Positions 36,359 to 48,055 of a DNA stretch of 64,000 nt are shown piece after piece. Within the stretch, counting starts at the first letter, position 1. Every line of letters starts with the position of its first letter. The position numbers were made by a program, and so were the translations under genes. Below the pieces are notes generated by a model, which was not told the DNA's origin, made no database searches, and was given only the letters and a program-made list of their open reading frames with translations. Source of the stretch: Lasiosphaeris hirsuta (taxonomy: Eukaryota > Ascomycota > Sordariomycetes > Sordariales > Lasiosphaeriaceae); assembly GCA_030549175.1 (NCBI GenBank), contig JAUKUA010000004.1, forward strand, positions 3,844,001 through 3,908,000, in the 5' to 3' direction.

Positions 36359-39244
36359 CTATTTGCCGCTATCCCAATCCGGGTTCTGGCTGGAGTTAGT
36401 ACACCTGATGTGACAAACAGGGAAATATGAGGGATTACATACCTTGCGGAGGATAACGAGGCCCTCCAGGGTGTTGCTTAGGCTGACGTACTCCTCATCC
36501 TCAAGCTCCGCGCGTTCGCCGTGTGCCAGAAGAACGGGCGTGCTCTGAGTCTGCCAGCCCGTGATGGTCTTGGGCCGACCAGCCTGGCCGACCACGTCGA
36601 CGGCCTGTCCCACGCGGACATTGACCGTCAACGGCTTGAGGTCCTCGTCTAGCGTTACTAGGAAGCGGGGGTGCATGGCCGTAACCAAGAAGTAGAGCAA
36701 GTAGTGCGAACTCGAGGTGATGAACTGCTTAGCGTCGATCATGGCGACCAAAACGGCAAGGAGACCAGCGGCAGATACTCGCGAAAGGATCTGACGGTCG
36801 GTGTGGAAGGGGCTAATGGTAAGGGTGCCCTTGCCCATGTGTAGGAGACCTTGAGCGATGCGCACCATGAATAGCGACTCCTGGTCCCGGTGATAGTAGC
36901 TGGCAAGCTGGCGGAGAAGTTGCGCCAGTCTAGCATTGTTAGTACCTGCGCCCAACAGGCCCATTGCAAAAATGGCGTTGAGTGCGACCTCATTATCGTT
37001 GTCGTGACTGTACCTCGACAGAGTGTCGTAGACCTTCATCTGTGGGTTACTTGGGCTAATGAGGCCCATCGCCAACGGCACTGCCCGCCGAATGTTGGCC
37101 TCACCATAGTGCATTAGATGGCCAAACTGGCGGAGAACCATCTCCTGGCCAACGTCCTCACCCATGGCAACAAGTCCGATACCGAGCACTGCATAGGCCT
37201 GCAACAGTTCGTCTCCCTTCTTCTCGTCCGATTCCTCAATATGCTCGTTGCAAATGTGAAGCAGTTCTTGGATCTTGAGGACAGCGCCGGTGCCGGCCCA
37301 AGCACAGATCGAAGCAAGCACCGCGGTTGGCTTTGCCATCGGATGTTCGACCGCCTTAAGAGTCTCCAGAATGACATCTACCTCTTCTTGCCTGCCGAAA
37401 AAGAGGAGACCCAAGCCCAGAGCCAGGAAGCGCGTCCACTTGTCTGTCAACTGGCTTTTGCGGTCGTCATCAAGCAATGTTGTGATAATCGCTTCACTGA
37501 CCTCCGGGTGCGATGATCCCACAAACACCATTCCGCAAGTCAGAGCAGCCATGGCTGATATCTGCATGTCTTGTGTTGTGTCCGTAATGATGGGCAGGAG
37601 GTGTGTCAGAATCTCCTCTCTGTTAGAACCAGCGTACGACAATCCCAAACCCATGATGGCGGCCACCCGGATAAGCGGATTTTTGTGGTTGAGCTTGTCC
37701 GAGTCTGCTAGCAAAGCCATGGCAGGCTCAGAATCAAGGCGGACGCCCGAGTTCATAATGCCGATCGCAAGGTAGGCGCCCGCTTGAATCTGCTCCTCCT
37801 CGACGTAGGTGTATTTGTCGATCTGGTCCAGGCCGTTCTCGATATCCCACATCAGCAGCGTGCCCATTGAGGCAACTGTCGACATCATACCCTCGTCTTT
37901 GGTCTTCCATACCCAGCTCTCCTTGTCCTTCTCTACCAGCATCATCTTGTCGTTTCCGAAACCTGCGTTCACAAACGCATTCACGAATGCAGCAGCCAAA
38001 TTGTGTCGGGCCGAGTCGAAGTTCGTCATGCCAGCGACGCGGCTACTCTCTAGATGACTCTTGTAGATATCCTCAGTTGTCTTGGGCTCCAAAATGTTGA
38101 GCTCCTTGCCCAGAGCCTTGAAGTGTTCGGGCATCCTAACGTTGCAAAGGCAGTCGTTAATCTCTTCATCATCGAGACTGTCCCTAGGGTGGTCGAGGAA
38201 AATTCTCTGGCGGGCAATTAAGAAGGCCAGCTGCTTCTTTAGGGCCGGGTCCTCTGCGTCGGCAAAATCAGCCTCGATGAGTTCAATATCATTGAGACGA
38301 ATGGCAATCACCATGGCCTGGGTGAACTGGTTGTATTTCTTGTAGATGTCGTGTGCGACGCGGAGAAACTGCTCGTTGTCGGGATAGGTGAGCAGATTGA
38401 CCATGGAGACCATGTACAAGCAAACCCGGGCGTAGGTATCGTCATCGACAAACTTGGGAAGCTCGTCAATGATCTCTAGCTCGCTCATCAAGTCGACAGC
38501 GTCAGCCTCGGCATTGCTCTTGAGAAACAGAGGCACGAGGCTGTGGGCGAGGTCCACTAGCTCTGCGGTCGGCTCATCGGCCGATATGCGCTTGCCGTAC
38601 ACTTCTCCGATCTCAAGCGCCAGGTGTCGTACATATTCGTGGCCCCAAGACCCGATGTCTTGGGTTGGCGCAAGAAGCCTGTACTTGAGGGTATCCTGGC
38701 GGTCTTCATCCGAGAAGGTCATGCCGATAACAGACAGCACATCTGCCAGTGATGTCTTGTCCTCACTGGTTGCCCACTCCTCGTGCAGCTTTATCAAGTT
38801 TTCATAATGTGGCCGCAGAAACTTCAGGGGCTTCGGGACCGCCGTCATCGAGGATGTTGACGTCTTAATGAAGTTCTTCATGGCCTCGAGGGCCGGTTTA
38901 TAGAGCGACGTGTCGGACTCCTAGGAGAAATAGTTAGAACCCCGCATGTATCCATCTTGGGACAGGTACCCACGGTCAGGCGCTCGACAAGCATGTCGAG
39001 CTCATTCTTGAGCTGCTGGTCCTCTTCGCTGAGCTCCTCAGAAGCTGTAATGGCAGTCAGCAACATGACATGGGGTCGACAGGCGCAGGACAAACACACA
39101 GTCAGCCTTGTCGTCATCCTTCTTTCCGTTCGCCGCGGGTTGGGCGGCGCTATCCTTCTGCGCTTCGTCGTCCTTCTTGTCGGTATCGACGGCCTTTCCC
39201 TTGCCCTTGTCGGCGGCCTTGGGCAGCTCGCTGTCTTGCGCCAT
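36359..39244 (-). CDS. RPN1: 26S proteasome regulatory particle subunit Rpn1
   Basis: Largest base subunits pair with the ATPase ring; Rpn1 docks ubiquitin receptors and Ubp6. Four exons: 39244-39100, 39044-38974, 38920-36443 and 36385-36359, giving 906 residues. The N-terminus is a Lys/Asp-rich tail. The spliced block [41 protein letters not shown] is family-typical. The body has proteasome/cyclosome repeats such as YLAIGIMNSG, AAIMGLGLSYAGS, AALTCGMVFVGS and AYAVLGIGLVAMGED. The last coding exon is only 27 nt and supplies NPDWDSGK after GLVILRK, restoring the usual C-terminus; reading through the 57-bp intron is also open but unlike the family. A TGAGTCA lies about 350 bp upstream. Confidence 0.95.
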
Positions 39245-39695
39245 GGTGGGTAGTGGTGGGCAGTGATGGGCTGGTGCCGAAGCTCACTCGGGTGGGATGG
39301 GTTGGTGTCGGGGATCGATGGCTTGGGATGGCGGACCGTCGTCGGCAATTACAATTTTTGGCCGCAAGAACTGCTCGTGGTCGGGTGCGGGAGACGAGAG
39401 GGGTATTTGCAGGTGTGGATTAGCTTGGGTTGGGTTGAGATGTTGGAGATGAAATCAAGCTTAGCAAATTCGTCGACGAGACAAGCAGCTCCCACTGGTA
39501 CGCGACGCTGTTGCCGCCTGGCGCCCAAGGTCAGTGCTCGAGCGAGCTAGCTGCGAGCTGGTGGAGCCACCAGGCAACCCTGAGAAGAGGCTGCTGAGTC
39601 ATCAGAGGGTTGTCGGTGCAACTTTTCTTTTTTTTTGTATTATGTAATCTAGGCGCCCTCGCCTTCAATTCGCAATCCGCAACAGCGACGCATCA
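39245..39695. other. Intergenic: RPN1 upstream region
   Basis: RPN1 promoter side and 3' flank of the dehydrogenase gene. TGAGTCA at 39595-39601 and a T-run at about 39626-39637. No match to the yeast proteasome element GGTGGCAAA was seen. Confidence 0.55.
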
Positions 39696-40671
39696 CTATT
39701 TATTTTCGAACTTCAAGCCCGCCTCTTTCCTCACTGCCCCGTAGATTCCAGCTATATCCCCCACTTCCCCGATATACTCCTTGACCTGGGCCAGATGAGC
39801 GTCCGCAGTCTCGACATTGTGCAGCGTTGATCCTGCAGCTTTAGCCAGGCTCAAGGCATGGCGGGCATCCTTCCTGGCTAGATCAACAGCGAAGAGGGGA
39901 TACTCTCGCTGGAAATAGTCACCAGAGAGCATTCTCTCTGAATATGCCGCGTAAGGGCCCGGGAAGATGTTTTCGACCCACTGGTGCAGGTATTTGGTCC
40001 CCAGGCCTGTCTTCTCGGCAAGGACGTGTCCCTCGGCGAGCTGCTCGACCATGTTGAGGATGAAGGTGTTTCCCACAAGCTTGAGTGTCAATGCCTTGCT
40101 GTATGGCTCGTCACTCATGTCAATCTCGCCCCTGGCCATGACACCCTTGAAGTATGGCTTAGCTCTGCCGATAGAGCTCTTGGGGCCAGCAAGCACAGCA
40201 ACGAGCTGTCCAGCGTCGGCCATTGCCGGAGCCCCGAAGACAGGAGCGGCAACGAACTCGGCGCCTTTGGCCACGACAGCCTTGGCGAGCCTCTCGGTCG
40301 TCTCGGGATGGATTGTCGAGCAATCAACGATGAGCTTACCCTTGACGTCGCCTCGGAGAATCTCATCAATCGCTTCCTCGACAATTTGGTCGTTGGCTAG
40401 GACGGTGAAGATGATGTCGGCTTTGGCGGCGCCCTCGGCAACTGAGTCGACGACCTCTGTCTTGCCTGGGCCTAGTTTAGCGCTTAGATTGATGGAGCGT
40501 TGCTTGGTACGATTGTGAAGCAGCAAGGGCTGGTCCAGGTTTGCCTTCTCTACGACGTTCTTGACCATGCCCTACGGTAAAGTGAGGTCAACAGTCTTAG
40601 TCAGGGGCCTGCGGCTTTGAACTTACCCTCCCCATGTTCCCTAACCCAATCCAGAGGAGTCTCGGAGCCAT
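39696..40671 (-). CDS. NAD(P)-dependent 6-phosphogluconate dehydrogenase-like / beta-hydroxyacid dehydrogenase
   Basis: Member of the 3-hydroxyisobutyrate/6PGDH-like family. Exons 40671-40627 and 40571-39696 are joined by a 55-bp intron (GTAAGT donor, TAG acceptor), giving 306 residues. The splice creates the Rossmann motif LLWIGLGNMGRGMVKN, with GxGxxG at residues 9-14. Conserved words are DIIFTVLANDQIVEEAI, the substrate-binding VDCSTIHPETTERLA, FVAAPVFGAPAMADAG, and KLVGNTFILNMVEQLAEG, where the Lys and Asn are the usual catalytic and substrate residues. Length is normal. The true substrate (hydroxyisobutyrate, succinic semialdehyde reductant, tartronate semialdehyde) cannot be decided. 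Confidence 0.9.
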
Positions 40672-41896
40672 ATTGTGAAGCCAGCTGTTGATAAAACGTT
40701 TTTTTTTTTTTTTTCAGAGAGGCCAGGTCCACAAGGTCGAGGATGAATGTGAAGACTAGGTTCTGGTATTTGGTGAGCTAGACTTTGGAGTGGGTAGCTA
40801 TCTATATAGCGCCTCGCGCCCACCTTCCTTATACCCGATTAAGGTAGTAGGTAGGTCCATACTAGTTACCTGATAGTATGGACTCCGGGTGGCCCAGCTG
40901 TCAGTCCGAGCAGCCCGGAGAAATATTTCCCCTCTCGTCAATGAAACCAGCTCCATCCGATGTGGATGGATGACAAATGATTTTGCAACAGAAAAGGCGT
41001 TTGGGAATCATCTGGTATCGCCATGTGCATTTAAGGGTTTAAGGATTGCATCAATCCTTAGTAAGTACCGGGGTTTCTCACTGGTCCCGCAGCACTGCGA
41101 TCGTATCTTTCTACAAGGTCTGGAGTTTCCGCATGTTCAGTCCCTCACAAGGCGTGCGACTCCACTAGCCCCTCTCGCCTCTTTTCGGATAATCTCCGTA
41201 GGTATGGATTGGATGAGAATGTGTCCGATCGCGGTATTTGCCCGCCTCGCTCGTTGCCGGGGATTATTCCCCTACTTAGTTGGGCCTTGTCCAGTTCATC
41301 TGCTCTCTTTGGCGGCGGACCATCTTTGGCGACATGGTAGGTGTGACATGTAAAACAAGTTGGAGAATAAACCCCTCGTTTCTAGACCCCCAACATTCAT
41401 CTTCCCCGCGGTTCAGGTCCATACCCTCGACGCCCAGCTTGCTGCTTGTCCGGCAACGCTAGCGCCATGGAGATATTCACAGCTTATGCTCTGTATTTGT
41501 TGAGGAATTGTCCAATCATTGGAGAGCGATCTTGCCATGTCGCATCATTCTGCTGGGTTTCCACAACGTTCTTGTTCCTCTTCGTTTTGTGGGGTGCATG
41601 TGATGCTGAGAAGTTATTGTTACCCGTCATATGCTATGCCTGTTTCGGAGCTGCAGCTTGCTGCGAACCCCACTAGAGCTTGATGACTTGACGACCTCGA
41701 TTTGTCGTCCGGCTGGAGATACCTTTCCCATGCCTCTTCTTTGAGTCACGCGGCTTGCAGAAAAAAAAACACGGAGCGCTTCCAGAAAGCAGCCAGATTC
41801 CATAAAGGGACTTCCCTCGTTGTGTCCTTCGCTGGACCAGCTTGGATGAGCCCTGTCATTTTTGGCAGGGCACACGAAAAATAGACTATACAAATC
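40672..41896. other. Intergenic: divergent upstream region of dehydrogenase and arg-14
   Basis: No supported gene. A 16-T run at 40699-40714 lies just upstream of the dehydrogenase start. The TGAGTCA site at 41742-41748 is listed separately. Open frames at 40889-41353 have no recognisable similarity. Confidence 0.55.
41742..41748. promoter_or_regulatory. CPC1/Gcn4-type site TGAGTCA upstream of N-acetylglutamate synthase
   Basis: A perfect TGASTCA palindrome, the known target of fungal general amino-acid control bZIP factors (Gcn4, CPC1, CpcA), 149 bp before the proposed start codon of an arginine-synthesis gene. Function is inferred from the match and position. Confidence 0.6.
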
Positions 41897-44056
41897 ATGT
41901 TTGTGCGAAGCAGCAATGTGTGGAAAAAGGCGTCTTCAGCAGCACAGGTATTTGGACGATTCCCTTTCCGGGAATCTCGAATTTTCTCGAATTTTCATGT
42001 GGTTTGAGAGCCCAAGAATCTAACGCAGCGAGCCAGGCTTCAGTTTGTCGAGATTCCTGCATGGCCGTGTCTCAGCGCCGCCGCCTGTCCTCGGCCGAGA
42101 ACGGAGCCCAGGTGGGCAAAACAAATGGCAACAGTCACCGAGCCCCTAATCACTCTTCCGCCGAGGCAAAGCAGAAGAGAGAACTAGACAGGGTAAACAT
42201 CTCAGAACTAATAGCTCAGCTTGCTGCGTTTGACACAATGCCCCTCGCTGACGCTCCTTTAGGAGTTCTTGATTTCCGTGCTTGAATCGTCGGCTACGAG
42301 GCGCGATGCTAAAGCATACCTTCAGACTTTTGGCTCGTCGCTAGCAAAAACATCAACAAAATCACCTTCCAAGCACGATGGGATCCGAGCCGTTACTGAG
42401 ACGCCTCAATTCGTGCAAGGCCTGGCCAAGGAGCCGGTAGAAGAGGTTGGCGAGGCACCACACATCGCCATTGTCAAACTACGAGAGCCACAGGCCTGGG
42501 ATGACGCTCTTCTTGACGGTGTTACGAAGACTCTCACCCAGCTACGAGATCTTGGCCTTCTCAGCGTCATCATCCTTGACTGTCCTATGGGTCAAGCGAG
42601 CCCCGAGGACTGGAATCAAACAGTCTTTCAGCAAACAGACCGCATTCTCAGTGCCATTGGGCGGCATGGCTCGCCAGGGGCGCAGGTGGTGGATTCGGGG
42701 ATATGGAAGAACAGCAAAGAGCCGCAGAACCTTTCATCTATCACACCTGCCCCTCTTTTCGTAGGCTTCAAGGAGGCCTTCACGACACCGCTCAAACACG
42801 GCCACATCCTCGTCGTTCCGCCCCGCGCTTATTCCCAAAGCGCTCTCAGTTTCAAAGAATCAGACTCAAACGAGACAGTCCTTGCTCTTGCTCGCTTCTT
42901 CTCTGGGCTGCAGTTCAACAGCCAGATCCTGGGGGGCGAAACACTGGTGAATGATTCCGTAGGCCGCCCGTTGCGAAGGGCTTTGGTGGATAGAGTTATT
43001 GTCATCGATCCTTTAGGTGGCATTCCACTGAGCGAGCAGAGGCACGGAGCACGGGTTTTCATCAACTTGGAAGAGGAATTCGAGCATGTCGAAAGCACCC
43101 TTACCGCCGCCGCCGAAAACACGAGTAGCGCCGCTGGCGGCGGCTTCAAGCCAAAGCACTTGGAGAACCTGAGGCTCGTCAAGTCGACTTTGGCTATTCT
43201 GCCATCAACAGCCTCCGCAGTGATCACTAGCCCGGCCGAGGCTGCAAATCTCAGAATACAGAGCAATAGCAACGACAGCACGGTTATGGATCGGGTTGCG
43301 GGTGAGGTAGGAACGCGTAGATGGCAGAACCCACTCATCCACAACCTCCTCACTGATAGGCCGATCTATTCGGCTTCCCTACCTATTGGGAGGATAAAAC
43401 CTGCCTATAGCGCCGAGGTTGCGAAGCCCCATATGCCAACCACAACACTAGCGAAGAAGGGGTTGCCAGTCACCATCTTCCCTGATCCTCGAGCAACACC
43501 TTGGCTACCACCGAAGCCTGGGGCCCCCCGGCTTCGGTTGACAGACACCTGCGTTGACCTGCCTCGACTGATCCACCTCATCGACGACTCATTTAGCAGA
43601 AAGCTCGACGTCAAACATTATCTCGACAGAGTCCAAGACAGTTTGGCGGGCATTATCATAGCTGGGGAATATGAGGGTGGCGCCATCCTTACGTGGGAGA
43701 AGCCCTATGGGATGGATGAGGGGGCAGCGTACGACGCCAACCGCTTGGTACCATATCTGGACAAATTTGCGGTGTTGAAGAAGAGCCAAGGGGCGGGAGG
43801 TGTGGCGGACATAGTCTTCAATGCTATGGTACGCGACTGTTTCCCTGGGGGGGTGTGCTGGAGGAGCAGGAAGAACAACCCGGTCAACAAGTGGTACTTT
43901 GAACGGTCGGCAGGAGTGCGCAAGCTTCCTGAGAGCAACTGGGCTATGTTCTGGACGAACCCTAACATCCCGTTGGACGAGGACTCGATGAAGGCTTACG
44001 AGGACGTATGTCGGAGTGTGGTTCCGTCGTGGGCGGATGACAAGCAAGCGGACTGA
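41897..44056 (+). CDS. ARG2: N-acetylglutamate synthase, mitochondrial (arginine biosynthesis)
   Basis: Acetyl-CoA:L-glutamate N-acetyltransferase, first step of arginine synthesis in the mitochondrial matrix; Neurospora name arg-14. The core is 42263-44056, preceded by exon 42037-42192. The body contains EFLISVLESSATRRDAKAYL at its start, and the C-terminal GNAT/NAT domain IIAGEYEGGAILTWE, VPYLDKFAVLKKSQGAGGVADIVFNAMVRDCFPGGVCWRSRKNNPVNKWYFERS (in parts), which is diagnostic. I propose a first exon 41897-41947 encoding MFVRSSNVWKKASSAAQ, a good mitochondrial presequence, spliced by an 89-bp intron with a CTAAC branch; total 666 residues. Starting instead at MAVSQ (42061) would need no first intron. 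The second intron is 42193-42262. An upstream TGAGTCA fits general amino-acid control. Confidence 0.9.
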
Positions 44057-44560
44057 AAGCTTTTATGCTGTATTTCTTCTTTCTGCTCCCTGCACTGGAT
44101 TGATATTAAAAGTTTGTTTTTTGATAGCGTGGTGTTTAATGCTTCGCGGCCTCATGATAGAGCTGAATGATTACGTATTCCCGCTGTTGGACGGAGTCAG
44201 TCACAAGGTTGTCAATCAGTTGTCAGTGTCAAATGCGGCAGGTCTTGAAGCACATGCCTGAGCGGAAGCGCAATAGGTATAGCCAATCAGACGTAGCGGG
44301 TGTGCGTAAGGCAGGCAGCCTTTACAGCTCCAAAACGACAGGGATTAGCGGAGGGAGGGGGGGGGGGTTCAGCAGTAGGTGGACCTGTGTGCTCTGCTGC
44401 GTCCCCGTAACAACACCTGCAGCGCTCATCACGTAGCTTCTTCGACCGCTCTAATACATCCTCCATACTAGACCCATCTGCGCGAAGACATCAACATCGC
44501 TCCCCAACCAGCGCATACCCCATATCACCCCCACTTCGGCGCACCCTCCGAGAAGCAAAG
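44057..44560. other. Intergenic: 3' of arg-14 gene to GVP36-type gene
   Basis: No gene supported. 11-G run at 44357-44367. Confidence 0.6.
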
Positions 44561-45944
44561 ATGGATATGTTCAAGGGCTTACAGAAGAGCGTGACGTACG
44601 AGCCCCTCACAACTTGGCTGCGATCGGCTCCCTGGAGCAGCTGAGCTGCCGCTCGGAAAGCTGACACGAAGACATACACAGCTCGCTGGGTGGCCAGATC
44701 ACGCCCTTCGCCTCTCGTACTTTGCAGTACACCAAGGAGCAATTGGGTCAGTCTGAGGACAAGGTTCGTTGGCAGCTGCATCCTTGAATGCCCCGTCTTT
44801 GATGGATATCCGCGATGACTGACTGTGGCGACGATGACAGACCCAGCTCCCGCCTGACTATATTGATCTCGAGAAGCGCGTCGATGCGTTGAAGGCGGTT
44901 CACCAGAAGATGCTTGCCGTCACGTAAGTTTGTGCTCTGGCGACAAATGTCGTCCTGTCGCCGTCGTGATGCTAATATGACAACAGCAACCAGTATTCAC
45001 ACGAGCCCTATGACTACCCCCCCAATATCAAGGAGACATTCCAGGATCTAGGCCGGACAGTCAGCGAGAAAGTTACCCTTCTCTCGTCCGCAACCTCTCC
45101 CGCCGAAGCGCAGGCCGCCCTGACGGCGCCGCCTACCGCCAAGCCGCAGCCTAAGACCTTCTCCCACGCCATAGCCCGTGCCAGTATATCTGCCAGTCAG
45201 ACCCTGCACCAGCAGCACACCGGTGCCGGCGAGGATCCTCTGGCCACGGCCCTTGAGAAGTACGCCCTCGCCCAGGAGCGCGTTGGTGAGGCCCGTCTCG
45301 CCCAAGACGCCCAGATCCAGAGCCGCTTCCTGGCCGGATGGAATACTACGCTCAATACCAATATTCTTTTCGCCACACGCGCCCGTAAGAGTGTCGAGAA
45401 GGCCCGCCTGACGCTTGATGCCGTCAAGGCACGCGTCAAGGGTACTACCTGGAAGCTCGGCGCGACTTCTCCTCGCACCGAGATCCACGATGACCACGAG
45501 CTCAGCAACGACGCTCAGGAGGAGATTGAGAAGGCCGAGGATGAGTTTGTCACGCAGACCGAGGAGGCTGTTGGTGTCATGAAGAATGTGAGCTACCCAT
45601 TTTGCGACCCCTCTAAAGCTTGGCGAGCTAGGCATGTTGCTAACTCTGTTCATTAGGTTTTGGATACCCCCGAACCCCTCCGCAACCTGGCCGAGCTGAT
45701 CGCCGCCCAAATGGAATATCACAAGAAGGCCCACGAGATTCTGAGCGAGCTGGCACCTATCATTGATGGGCTGCAGGTCGAACAGGAGGCAAGTCGTGCT
45801 TCGGGTTTCTCTTTTCAGTGAACTCCTTTTGCGTTGACCGAAAAAGAGCGGCTTCCCCTTTCCCCCATTTCATATTGCTGACTCAAGCCTTTTCTTGTCC
45901 TGTCACAGGCGAGCTACCGTAAGAGCCGCGAGAGCGCCTCGTAA
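44561..45944 (+). CDS. GVP36: BAR-domain protein, Gvp36 type
   Basis: Membrane-curving BAR protein of Golgi/endosomal vesicles (yeast Gvp36, Aspergillus relatives). Six exons: 44561-44595, 44682-44763, 44841-44923, 44987-45587, 45657-45788 and 45909-45944, giving 322 residues. The spliced start reads MDMFKGLQKSVT-SLGGQITPFASRTLQYTKEQLGQ, then TQLPPDYIDLEKRVDALKAVHQKML and NQYSHEPYDYP. The middle is helical and coiled-coil-like (EKYALAQERVGEARLAQDAQIQSRF). The fifth intron appears to be GC-AG: donor GAG|GCAAGT and acceptor CACAG; it yields the C-terminus VEQE-ASYRKSRESAS, which matches the family, whereas no GT donor gives it. Introns otherwise are 63-86 bp. Confidence 0.9.
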
Positions 45945-47104
45945 GATGCGGGGTATCAATGTCTGGGAAAATTAAAATGGGGGGTGGGAGACGGTTGGGT
46001 ATGACGTGTGGCGAGGGTGCGCTCATATGGCTGGTGACCGCGCTTGCTGTTGCTTGACCAGGTGGGATGGGAGCTTGGTGGGATAGGGGTGGCGGTGTAT
46101 TGATCGGTGGCTAAGTTGAGGGATCAGATCCCTCATATCTAGGTAGGCAGGGGGGTACCGGATATTTTCTGGCTGGTCCTCCACTTTTCTCTATTCCTTT
46201 GATATGTGCTGGGCTCGCTCTGTTTGTTTCTATGGCTGTGTTTGTGTTTTGCCTTGGCTGGGTTTTTTCTTCGGTCTATAGAACCAACTCATATGTCTCT
46301 GATTCTGTTCCGATATGTGTGCCTAGAACTCCTTGAGGCTCAAGACATAGGCTTGGTCTCGCGTGTGTGATGTTTTGAGTGTCTATTCCATCCGGACTGC
46401 CCGAGAAATTCCCTTTAACAAGTATCACAAAACTCACAGTTTTCAAGATATTTCTTTGCTGTGTCTTTGGGCATTTATGGCAGCGAATTTTTTTTGGGTT
46501 TGTAAGTGGGACGTGGGTGTGATGTAATATGGCTCCACCCGTCGGACATGAGCTCCACAACTCGACGGACCTCCCATCCAATCAAGCAATTTGCTTGTTC
46601 AGGGCGTGTGGCTCAGTTGGTAGAGCGTTCGCTTAGCATACTCCATTGTATGCGAAAGGTCCTGGGTTCGATTCCCAGCTCGTCCACTTCCTTTTTGCTC
46701 ACTTTGTTAAATCTTGATGCATTTGGCCATTCAAGGGGTGCTTTCTTCTCACTTTTTTTCTCTCTCTCTCGGGTAGTAAAGCTTAGCCTTCTCGGCTTTT
46801 CTGCCGTTTGCCAGCTATAATTACGCACTTTCGTACTTGCTCAGGCGAGATCCCCCTGTCGTGCCTGGATATTCTTTGCCCCACCACCAACAGCTTCCTA
46901 TCGGCTAATCCTCGGAGCTAGCCCCTGACAGGACGCACTTGCCGCGGGACAATCGTAGCAGTGGGGAGCTTTCGCGCAGTTGCCAGCAGCCAGCAGCCAG
47001 CCGCTTCCCACCTTCCTAACCACTCCGCGAAACCAAAGTCGACTGATCGCAACACGCACGCGTATTGTCCACAACACAGAACAGTAGACCAGAGAATCTC
47101 CGCA
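45945..47104. other. Intergenic: GVP36 3' flank to LSM4, holding tRNA-Ala
   Basis: Outside the tRNA at 46602-46686 nothing is recognised. GT-rich stretches at about 46200-46275. Confidence 0.55.
46602..46686 (+). tRNA. tRNA-Ala(AGC), intron-containing
   Basis: 85 nt. Acceptor GGGCGTG with 3' strand CTCGTCC and discriminator A; D arm GGCTCAGTTGGTAGAGC; anticodon stem TTCGC/GCGAA, loop TTAGCA | T with a 12-nt intron after position 37; T arm CTGGG-TTCGATT-CCCAG. CCA is not encoded. Confidence 0.92.
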
Positions 47105-47686
47105 ATGGTATGTCATCGCTCGATTTCGCTTTTGAACGCATTCGACGTGTACTGGGGAACTGACAACGGTCCACAGCTGCCCCTCGGTCTCTTGAACGCG
47201 GCGCAAGGCCACCCCATGCTGGTGGAGCTCAAGAATGGCGAGACACTCAACGGGCACTTGGTGCTGTGCGATACATGGATGAACTTGACCCTGAGGGAGG
47301 TCGTGCAGACGAGTCCGGTGAGCAGCACCCGCCCGCCCCTGGGCTCTCCTGAAATCGGGAGGGGAGTGGCTGACAGAGAGTTGCTCAATAGGAGGGCGAC
47401 AAGTTTGTGAGGTTACCAGAAGTCTACGTCAAGGGAAATAATGTATTTTGCTCGAATGTGGCTGCGGATGAGTGATGCGTGCTGACGGCGGGCGTGGTAG
47501 ATCAAGTACCTTCGGGTCCCCGACGAGATCATCGACATCGCCAAGGACCAGCAGCAGAACCAGCAGGGCGGATACCGGGGCGGACGTGGAGGTTCAGGAA
47601 GGGGAGACCATGGCAGCCGTGGCGGTGACAGAGGCCGTGGGGGGCGCGGCCAAGGAAGGGGGAGAGGTCGCGGCCGGGGCGCATGA
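47105..47686 (+). CDS. LSM4: U6 snRNA-associated Sm-like protein LSm4
   Basis: Ring subunit of Lsm1-7 (cytoplasmic mRNA decay) and Lsm2-8 (U6 snRNA binding). Exons 47105-47107, 47177-47317, 47392-47442 and 47501-47686 give 126 residues. The first coding exon is just the ATG; splicing a 69-bp intron (GTATGT donor, CCACAG acceptor) gives [29 protein letters not shown], the normal Lsm4 N-terminus. Sm1 and Sm2 motifs are present: [15 protein letters not shown] and the [18 protein letters not shown] block. The C-terminal 40 residues are a Gln then Arg/Gly (RGG/GRG) tail, typical for Lsm4 and linked to P-body assembly. All introns keep frame. Confidence 0.95.
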
Positions 47687-48055
47687 GAGAGGGAGGTTCG
47701 TTGTGGTCAGTTGGATCGAGTATTTACTACCGATGACACGACCTGGGCATACTGGATCAGACCTCTGTCGAAACAGAAGCGTCTTGGTGAGCCTAGGAGG
47801 ATCCGATCTCGGCAAAAGGAAGAGAGCGTCCTCGTGTTGGAGTGTTAGGATATCAGGTGGGCAGTGGTTCGGCGACCCCAAAATGGCTAGCGACGGGTTG
47901 ACACTCTAGCATGTGTCACCTCTGGCCTCTCCGGACTACTAGAGGTCTCTGAGCCGGAATGAGACTAAACATGGTCTCGAAGCATTCAACAGGATACCCA
48001 AAAGGACACCCATGGTCCCAGAGCAATTCCCTGCACGTGACCCCGCGCGTGACGT
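47687..48055. other. Intergenic: LSM4 3' flank to PPR-like gene
   Basis: No gene seen. A CACGTG word at about 48035-48040 is 16 bp before the PPR-like start. Confidence 0.5.

Noticed and set aside
39595..39601. TGAGTCA upstream of RPN1 as a Gcn4/CPC1 site
   Set aside because: A 7-bp match occurs by chance and proteasome genes are not classical targets; kept only as a note.
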